Shown in pieces: positions 7,211 through 12,610 of a stretch of DNA of 19,471 nt. A program made the translations under genes and the position numbers. The notes under the pieces were generated by a model. It was given only the letters and a program-made list of their open reading frames with translations. It did no database searches and was not told where the DNA came from. Every line of letters begins with the position of its first letter. Positions within the stretch are counted from its first letter, which is position 1. Source of the stretch: JAFDWI01 sp964595905 (GTDB lineage: Bacteria > Actinomycetota > Acidimicrobiia > Acidimicrobiales > Iamiaceae); contig CAZQSU010000061.1 in assembly GCA_964595905.1 (NCBI GenBank), positions 1 through 19,471 on the forward strand, in the 5' to 3' direction.

Positions 7211-7244
7211 GGTCCCGACCGACTCTCAGTGCCCGGTCGGGGTC
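7211..7244 (-). terminator. Inverted repeat across the LAL gene stop codon
   Basis: CCCGACCG (7214-7221) and CGGTCGGG (7234-7241) form a perfect 8-bp stem, extendable by three weaker pairs, with a 12-nt loop. The loop contains the TGA of the LAL regulator. It may act as a terminator or attenuator between this gene and the methyltransferase. There is no T-tract. Confidence 0.35.
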
Positions 7245-9853
7245 GTCCACGCCTCGGCCAGCTCGTGCCGCCCGGTGACCTGCATCTTGGCGTAGATCCG
7301 GTTCAGGTGGCCTTCCACGGTCCGCACCGAGATGAACAGGGCCTCGGCGATGTCCGCATTCGACCGTCCCTGTGCGGCCAGCGTCGCGACCTCGGTTTCC
7401 CGACGGGTCAGCTCGTCGGGCAACGACAGGGTGATGAGCGCCGGGGTGCGGGCGCCGGTGCGTTCGGCGGTGAGCCGGGCACACCGGGCCGCGGCATGGG
7501 CCTTCGCGGTGGCACCGTTACGGTGATGGCACGGCACCGCCTGGGCCGCGGCGTCCGCGGCGCTCCCCAGTCGCCCGATCGCGGCCCAGCCGTCGGCCAC
7601 CGCGTCGAGACCGGTTCCGTCGTGGGCGGCGAGCGCTTCGGCGTGCGCCGCGGCGAGCGGACCGAACGGTCCCTCGAGTCGATCGGTCGTCGCCCGCAGA
7701 CGTTCGCGGTCGACCGGCCCACCCCAGCGCGTGACCGCGTGCAGGATGAGCGCGACCATGGCCGGTTGGTCCAGTGACTCGGCGAGTTCGCATCCTTCGT
7801 CGACCAGCCGTGCCGCGTCCCGCGTGTGTCCCATGGCCGTGGCCACCCAGGCGCGTGCCAGCAACGCCAGTGGCCGGACCCCGACGTGGTGCGGATGCGC
7901 CGGGTCGGCGAGCTGGGCGACCGCGTCGGCCGCGGCGTCGAGTTCGCCGAGCGCGGCCAGGGTCGGCGCGTAGGCCGCGAGTGCCTGCTCGCGCCAGAAG
8001 CCCGGCGCGACCGTGGAGAGCTCGCTCAGCGCATCGGACAGGTGGTGGCGGGCCGCGTCCAGATCGCCGCGCCACCAGGCGACCTGGCCGAGGAAGTACG
8101 AGCCGGCCGCGTTCATGTCGACCTCGCCCGCATCCTGGGTGCAGCTCTCGAGGTCTTCCGCGCGACGTTGTGCCTCGGCGAGCCGTCCGGCCAGACCGAG
8201 CGCGTAGATCTCGCCGCACGCGACCGGAAGCCGGACGAAACCGGTGCCACGGGTCGCCGCGATCGTGGCGTGGCCGACGGCGGCGGTGTCGAGCGCTTCG
8301 GTGAGCCGCCCGGCGAACCCGGCGGTGATCGTGGCCGCGGCCGCCGCCCACAGCCGTGCCCCGTCGGGGCTCTCCGGATCGCTCAACACGGCACCGGCGG
8401 CCCGTCGGGCCGCGGTGGTGTCGCCGTCGAAGAAGGCGAAACACGCGCCGAAGGCCCGGGGGTACGCGGTCAATGCGGGGGGCAGATCGGGGTCGAGCAC
8501 CTCGGCGAGGCGCCCGGCGGCGGCTTCGGTCTCGCCGAGACCCCAGAACTCGATGCCGGCCAGCAGGGTGCCCGCACTCAGCCGTTCGATGTCGTCGGTG
8601 GTGGTGGCGAGCAGGGCGCGCATCTCGGCGGCGGCCCGGTCGAGGTGGCCCAGCCGGAACTCCCCGGTGGCGCGCAGCAGTCTGGCGGCAAAGCCCCCGC
8701 CGGCATCCACCGCGGCGTCGGCGAGACGTACCGACAGCGCGAAGTCGTACCAGGCCGCGGCCCGTCGGGCGCCATCGGTCAACAACTCGGCGTCGGCGGG
8801 GGTCGGCGCGTCGGCGCACAGCAGCGCCCGCTGCATGATCAGTCGATCGTCGATCACCTCCGCGTCCCGCTCCGCGAGGGCTGTGGCGAGCCGTCGAGCG
8901 AGCGAGCGGCGCCGGGCGGTCGACAGGGCAGACCGCAGCGCATCACCGGTCAGGGGGTGGCGCAGGCGAACCTCGACGGTGCGGGTGTCGGGTCGTGGTG
9001 CCGACACGCACTCCTGCGCGGCCTCGGCCGCCTTGACGGCATCGGGCGAGGTGAGGTGCTCGAGGGTGGCCACGTCGAGCGGCTCGCACAGTGCCAGCAG
9101 CTCACACACGTCACGGACCGACGCGTCGACCGAATCGAGTCGGGCGAGTACGAGGTCGATCACCGAATGAGGCACGTCGACGAGTCGGTTCCAGTAGAAG
9201 CGACCTTCTTCGAGGCGGAGGCCGCCGTTGGCGAGCTCGCTCGCCACGAGCTCGCGGAGAAAGCGGGTGCCCCCACCGGTCGTGGCGACGAGACGGCGAA
9301 GGGAATGGGTCTCGACGGGATGCCCGAGCGCCTGGGTCAACACGACGGCGACGTCGGCTTCGCTCAACGGGTCCAGGTCGATCCGTTCGACCCACCCATC
9401 GCCCACGAGCCGGGCGATCGCTTCGGGAACGGCGGTCGTGGACCGCGCCGCGAGCAGCACGCGGGCGTGACGGCCGAGCACGAGACGTTGGACCAGCAGC
9501 GCCGAGAGCGAATCGAGCAGGTGGGCGTCGTCGACGACCAGGACAGCGCCGGCCGCGGCGACATCGGCCGCGCACGCGTCGAGCGTGCGACGCAGCACGG
9601 TCGACGGCTCGGAACCGTCCGGGCGGACGGGGAGCCAATCGGCGAACGCGGCCAGCGGCACGTCGCGGGTCGATTGATTGCCCGTGATCCAGATCGACGG
9701 GCCGCCGACGGTCACGTGGCGGAGCAACGCGGTCTTGCCGACCCCGGGGTTGCCGCTCAACAGCGCCCCCGACACCGATGACTCACCGCGGGCGATCGAG
9801 CCGAGGCGCGATCCTTCGGCCTCCCGTCCGACGAGCCGCCACTCGGATTCCAC
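7226..9853 (-). CDS. LAL-type transcriptional regulator (AAA ATPase plus LuxR helix-turn-helix)
   Basis: The product has 875 residues, a usual size for large ATP-binding LuxR (LAL/MalT-like) regulators. The Walker A motif 'GNPGVGKT' is at 34-41 and the Walker B motif 'VLVVDDAHLLD' at about 104-114. The middle (about 350-800) is Ala/Leu-rich and helical, like the TPR-like region of this family. The C-terminus 815-875 is a GerE/LuxR DNA-binding domain, with 'LTRRETEVATLAAQG' and 'TVEGHLNRIYAKMQV'. LAL proteins bind ATP and an inducer and activate transcription of nearby metabolic or secondary-metabolite genes. The target here is unknown; the methyltransferase downstream is a candidate. The start is GTG at 9853, with TATGCT 6 nt upstream (9860-9865) and no Shine-Dalgarno sequence, so the transcript is probably leaderless. 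Confidence 0.9.
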   Translation of the reverse strand: MESEWRLVGREAEGSRLGSIARGESSVSGALLSGNPGVGKTALLRHVTVGGPSIWITGNQSTRDVPLAAFADWLPVRPDGSEPSTVLRRTLDACAADVAAAGAVLVVDDAHLLDSLSALLVQRLVLGRHARVLLAARSTTAVPEAIARLVGDGWVERIDLDPLSEADVAVVLTQALGHPVETHSLRRLVATTGGGTRFLRELVASELANGGLRLEEGRFYWNRLVDVPHSVIDLVLARLDSVDASVRDVCELLALCEPLDVATLEHLTSPDAVKAAEAAQECVSAPRPDTRTVEVRLRHPLTGDALRSALSTARRRSLARRLATALAERDAEVIDDRLIMQRALLCADAPTPADAELLTDGARRAAAWYDFALSVRLADAAVDAGGGFAARLLRATGEFRLGHLDRAAAEMRALLATTTDDIERLSAGTLLAGIEFWGLGETEAAAGRLAEVLDPDLPPALTAYPRAFGACFAFFDGDTTAARRAAGAVLSDPESPDGARLWAAAAATITAGFAGRLTEALDTAAVGHATIAATRGTGFVRLPVACGEIYALGLAGRLAEAQRRAEDLESCTQDAGEVDMNAAGSYFLGQVAWWRGDLDAARHHLSDALSELSTVAPGFWREQALAAYAPTLAALGELDAAADAVAQLADPAHPHHVGVRPLALLARAWVATAMGHTRDAARLVDEGCELAESLDQPAMVALILHAVTRWGGPVDRERLRATTDRLEGPFGPLAAAHAEALAAHDGTGLDAVADGWAAIGRLGSAADAAAQAVPCHHRNGATAKAHAAARCARLTAERTGARTPALITLSLPDELTRRETEVATLAAQGRSNADIAEALFISVRTVEGHLNRIYAKMQVTGRHELAEAWTTPTGH

Positions 9854-9859
9854 GCTCGG

Positions 9860-9865
9860 AGCATA
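9860..9865 (-). promoter_or_regulatory. -10 box TATGCT for a leaderless LAL regulator mRNA
   Basis: On the minus strand TATGCT fits TANNNT and ends 6 nt before the GTG start. The -35 region is covered by the palindrome at 9878-9894 and has only a partial GACA match. Confidence 0.5.
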
Positions 9866-9877
9866 GAGCCGACACCT

Positions 9878-9894
9878 TCCCCCATGTCGGGGGA
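9878..9894. promoter_or_regulatory. Palindrome TCCCCC-ATGTC-GGGGGA over the LAL gene -35 region
   Basis: Perfect 6-bp arms with a 5-bp centre. The site starts 12 bp upstream of the -10 box and so covers where the -35 box should be. It could be an operator, possibly for autoregulation by the LAL protein. Alternatively it could be part of the end of the lipoprotein transcript, whose gene stops at 9942. Confidence 0.4.
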
Positions 9895-9919
9895 CGAGTG
9901 GATCGGTGCCCGAGAAGGT

Positions 9920-9933
9920 GGGGCGGATGCCCC
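9920..9933 (-). terminator. Short GC hairpin after the small lipoprotein gene
   Basis: GGGGC (9920-9924) and GCCCC (9929-9933) pair around a 4-nt loop, 8 nt beyond the minus-strand stop at 9942. The stem is only 5 bp and has no T-tract. Confidence 0.3.
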
Positions 9934-9941
9934 GGTGGAGG

Positions 9942-10535
9942 TCAGTTGCCGACGTCGTCCAGGTCGATCTCGGTCACCTTGCAGGAGAAGTCGAGCGTGA
10001 AGGTCGACGGTGGAGCCGGATCGGTGGCGGTGATCGCGCTGACGTGTTTCGCGCTGCCTTCGAGATGGCCGGTCGCCGTGTCTCCCGAGCGCTCCCAGCT
10101 TCCGGTGACGTCCAAGGTGGGTTGGAAGGAGTCTCCGTCGCTGGGTTCGGGCAGGATCACGTTTCCGTCGCGCTCACCCAACGTGCCGGGCTCCGGCGGG
10201 AGCTGCACCGCGAGTCCACTGTCGATGTCGGACCGGGTCGCCGTGAACGCGAAGACCTTCTCGCCGGTGTAGTCGTTGATGTTGCAGTCCTTCGGGCTTC
10301 CCGTGTCGACGGTCTTGCCGTCGACGACGAGCGTGAGGGTACCCGCGGTCGTTGCTGCTGCCGGCGCGCTGGGGTTCGCCCCGCCGGCGGACCCGGCGGT
10401 CCCGCCGGTCGTGTCGGCTGCCGTCGAGCCCGACGAGCCACATCCGGTTGCGGCGACGAGCAGGGACACGACGAGGGCGGCGGCCACGAAGGCGCGGGCA
10501 GGCCGTCGGTCGGTGACGATGTCGGTGGGACGCAC
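9942..10535 (-). CDS. Small secreted lipoprotein, function unknown
   Basis: The product has 197 residues. The N-terminus has basic residues, then a hydrophobic core 'AFVAAALVVSLLVAATGC', a bacterial lipoprotein signal with the acylated cysteine at residue 32. A Gly/Ser/Ala/Thr-rich tether (about 33-65) follows, then a beta-rich domain of about 130 residues starting 'GTLTLVVDGKTVDTG'. That domain contains two cysteines: one in 'KDCNINDYTG' and one near the end in 'LDFSCKVTEIDLDD'. They are far apart and may form a disulfide. The style resembles mycobacterial LpqH-type (19 kDa) lipoproteins with an 'FTLDFSCKV' ending, but this is only a resemblance. The start is GTG at 10533-10535, well supported by GGAGGAGGT 5 nt upstream. 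It is divergent from the larger lipoprotein gene. Confidence 0.8.
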   Translation of the reverse strand: MRPTDIVTDRRPARAFVAAALVVSLLVAATGCGSSGSTAADTTGGTAGSAGGANPSAPAAATTAGTLTLVVDGKTVDTGSPKDCNINDYTGEKVFAFTATRSDIDSGLAVQLPPEPGTLGERDGNVILPEPSDGDSFQPTLDVTGSWERSGDTATGHLEGSAKHVSAITATDPAPPSTFTLDFSCKVTEIDLDDVGN

Positions 10536-10540
10536 GGGGA

Positions 10541-10549
10541 ACCTCCTCC
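10541..10549 (-). promoter_or_regulatory. Strong ribosome binding site deciding a GTG start
   Basis: On the minus strand the sequence is GGAGGAGGT, close to the ideal Shine-Dalgarno sequence, 5 nt before the GTG at 10535. It is the strongest ribosome site in the window and fixes this lipoprotein start. Neighbouring genes use leaderless or weak signals. Confidence 0.7.
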
Positions 10550-10567
10550 ACGAGAGCTGGTCGACCC

Positions 10568-10597
10568 AGCATGAGCCGTCGCAGCGCCACCGGTCAC
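10568..10597 (-). promoter_or_regulatory. Candidate promoter of the small lipoprotein gene
   Basis: On the minus strand GTGACC (10597-10592) is followed, after 18 bp, by CATGCT (10573-10568). Each matches the actinobacterial housekeeping consensus only partly. The predicted start would give a leader of about 27 nt containing the GGAGGAGGT site. Confidence 0.3.
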
Positions 10598-10605
10598 GCG
10601 TAGTG

Positions 10606-10653
10606 GACCACCTGTTTTCGGTTCGAGCGGAACCGACGCGAAAACAGGTGGTC
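10606..10653. repeat. 48-bp interrupted palindrome in a divergent intergenic region
   Basis: The left arm is 10606-10624 (GACCACCTGTTTTCGGTTC) and the loop GAGCG is 10625-10629. The right arm, 10630-10653, is its exact reverse complement except for a 5-base insertion within 10634-10640. The outer 15 bases match perfectly on both sides. The palindrome fills the space between the candidate promoters of the two divergent lipoprotein genes. It is not in a terminator position for either gene. It could be a double operator, a cruciform, or a miniature repeat element. Confidence 0.8.
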
Positions 10654-10685
10654 GACCTCGCGTGTGCCCGAGTGGTTCGCCGTTC

Positions 10686-10691
10686 TACGTT
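10686..10691 (+). promoter_or_regulatory. -10 box TACGTT for a leaderless lipoprotein mRNA
   Basis: TACGTT fits TANNNT and ends 6 nt before the ATG at 10698. There is no Shine-Dalgarno sequence. The -35 region shows only a weak match (TGTGCC at 10663-10668), consistent with a promoter that needs an activator. Confidence 0.45.
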
Positions 10692-10697
10692 GCGCGC

Positions 10698-12518
10698 ATG
10701 TCGGCTCGTCGCCCGCTCTCGTCGGTTTGCGCCATGGGTGCGGTCGCGCTCGTCGTCGCCGTCTCGTGCAGTACCGGAGTGTCAGGTTCGTCGAAGTCGG
10801 CAGACCCGTCGTCTCCGGTCGGAACCGGTGGTGCGGGCGTCGCCCTGCTGCGGACGCCGGCCGAGAAGCACTTCGGTCGAGCGCCCACCCCCAGCAAGGA
10901 CGTCACCTACGCGGATGACGTCGTGTTGCTACCCGACGGTCCCGAGTCGATCGTGGCGGTGTCGAACTCGGGGGCGACGGTCGTGTTGCAACCCGACGCC
11001 CCCGGTGTCGACGACCTCGACGAAGGCGAGATCCTGTTCGCGACCGGTCGGGTCGTGGGGAGGATCGCCGGCATGCGCACCACCGACGACGGCGTCGAGG
11101 TGGCGCTCCTGCCGGTGAGGTTGACCGACGTGGTCGAACACGCGGATCTCGAATGGGACCAGCCGGTGGACCCGTCGTCGATGCTCGTGTACGAGGGCCA
11201 GAACCTCGGCGGCGACGCCACCGATGCGCAGGCCGACCCCGACGTGGCCGACGGCAGCGAACTCGTCGCCACGACCGACGCGGACGGCAACGTGGTCGAA
11301 CCCGAAACCGACGACGGTGACGCCGCCGGGGGAACGGACCCGACCGAGCCGTCGACGTCGACCGGCGGCGACGGGGAGTCGTCGGCGCCTGCCCGAGATG
11401 CCGGCCACGCCGAACCGATCGCGCGCCGACGCCCCGCCGCCGACGCGGACGAGCCGGATGCCACGACGACCACGGCTCCGACCGGCGCGGGAGCGGTGAC
11501 CGGTGAGGGCGACGGAGCAGCGGCCGGGTCCGTGCCAGGAACCGAGTCCGGATCCGACGACGGCGCGCCCGACAACGGTTCCGGCGACGGCGGTGGTGGC
11601 GGTGGTGCCGGTGGCCCGGCGGCAGCCGCCGCGGGCGCGCCGGTCGCCCCACCGGCCGCGTTCCCTGGCAAACCGGTTCGCATCTCCGGGTTCCGGATCA
11701 CCCCGATCTCCAGCGGCGGCGTGGGCGTGAAGCTCACCTACGACTCCGGTGGGACGAAGGTGCTGGCCCAGGTCAAACTGAAGCTGCAATCGCCGAAGGT
11801 CCATGCGGGCATCGTGATCGACCACGGCGAACTGCGCAGCGCATCGCTCACCCTGACCGGCGCGGCGGGCATCGCCGCCCAGTTCGACGCCGGCACCGAG
11901 AACGGCATCGACGGCAACATCCACGAATACGTCGACGTGCCCGTCGACATCTCCATCCCCCTCGGCGGGCCACTGCCACTGTCGATGACCTGGCGTCAGA
12001 CGTTCATCCTGAAGACCGCGTTCAGTGCGAAGACCGGGACCCTGAGCGCCAGGGGCGACTACTCGTTCACCGGCGGGTTGGGCTTTCGCTACTCACCCGG
12101 CAACATCACCGTGTACGCCCCGGCCGACGCGAAGGCCGAATCGGCGATGGTCGACAATCTCGACGGCGCCTCGGTGGGCGTGTCCGGGCTGGTGCTCGCC
12201 TACCGCGCCCGGATGATCGTGGGGATCGGCGCCTTCGGGTTCACCTCGGGGCTCGAGACGACGACGACCGCGTCGTGGGGGGTTTCCAGGGCGAGCGACA
12301 TCGGCGGCATCCCGTGTCGCCGGGTCGACATCACCCTGGACGGCACCGCCGGGGTCGGCTGGTCGATCCCGAAGCCGCTGGCCGCGGCGATCAACTTCTT
12401 CCTGCAACTGTTCGACGCCGAGATCCCGTCCAGTGGTGGCATCCGCAGCTCACCGGTGACGATCGCCGAGGGCACCGGCATCCTGCCCGACATCGGTGCC
12501 TGCGGCGGGGGTTCGTGA
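10698..12518 (+). CDS. Large lipoprotein with acidic low-complexity linker, function unknown
   Basis: The product has 606 residues from the ATG at 10698, which is preferred over a GTG at 10662 because TACGTT lies 6 nt upstream and the signal peptide then starts normally. The N-terminus 'AMGAVALVVAVSC' ends in a plausible but non-ideal lipobox (AVSC), so export as a lipoprotein is likely. Residues about 45-165 form a beta-rich domain ('VVLLPDGPESIVAVSNSGAT'). Residues about 180-320 are a low-complexity linker, acidic then Gly/Ala/Pro-rich. Residues about 325-606 form a second beta-rich domain with alternating hydrophobic strands and two late cysteines ('GGIPCRRVDITLDG' and 'DIGACGGGS'). I recognise no known family. 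The layout, a membrane-anchored domain on a flexible stalk, suggests a cell-surface role. Confidence 0.75.
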   Translation: MSARRPLSSVCAMGAVALVVAVSCSTGVSGSSKSADPSSPVGTGGAGVALLRTPAEKHFGRAPTPSKDVTYADDVVLLPDGPESIVAVSNSGATVVLQPDAPGVDDLDEGEILFATGRVVGRIAGMRTTDDGVEVALLPVRLTDVVEHADLEWDQPVDPSSMLVYEGQNLGGDATDAQADPDVADGSELVATTDADGNVVEPETDDGDAAGGTDPTEPSTSTGGDGESSAPARDAGHAEPIARRRPAADADEPDATTTTAPTGAGAVTGEGDGAAAGSVPGTESGSDDGAPDNGSGDGGGGGGAGGPAAAAAGAPVAPPAAFPGKPVRISGFRITPISSGGVGVKLTYDSGGTKVLAQVKLKLQSPKVHAGIVIDHGELRSASLTLTGAAGIAAQFDAGTENGIDGNIHEYVDVPVDISIPLGGPLPLSMTWRQTFILKTAFSAKTGTLSARGDYSFTGGLGFRYSPGNITVYAPADAKAESAMVDNLDGASVGVSGLVLAYRARMIVGIGAFGFTSGLETTTTASWGVSRASDIGGIPCRRVDITLDGTAGVGWSIPKPLAAAINFFLQLFDAEIPSSGGIRSSPVTIAEGTGILPDIGACGGGS

Positions 12519-12524
12519 CGGTGC

Positions 12525-12553
12525 TTGCCCGGCTTGGTTACCGGCGGTAGCGT
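12525..12553 (+). promoter_or_regulatory. Promoter of the glycosidase-like gene
   Basis: TTGCCC (12525-12530) and TAGCGT (12548-12553) are separated by exactly 17 bp, matching the TTGNNN-17-TANNNT pattern of actinobacterial housekeeping promoters. It begins 7 nt after the preceding stop codon, so the gene has its own start of transcription and a leader of about 50 nt. Confidence 0.5.
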
Positions 12554-12562
12554 CCCGGCGAT

Positions 12563-12590
12563 CGGTGGCCGGAGCGCCCGGCCGCCACCG
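12563..12590 (+). other. Stem-loop in the 5' leader of the glycosidase-like gene
   Basis: CGGTGGCCGG (12563-12572) pairs with 12578-12590 around the loop AGCGC, with a 3-base bulge on the right. It lies between the predicted transcript start (about 12560) and the AAGGGGA ribosome site (12597-12603). It may protect the mRNA 5' end, or it may end the upstream lipoprotein transcript. Confidence 0.45.
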
Positions 12591-12610
12591 GGGACCAAGG
12601 GGACCGAGCC

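Noticed and set aside
7826..9781. 651-codon open frame on the plus strand opposite the LAL regulator
   Set aside because: The minus-strand frame has Walker A, Walker B and a LuxR helix-turn-helix domain in the right order. The plus-strand product is compositionally biased and has no recognisable motif.
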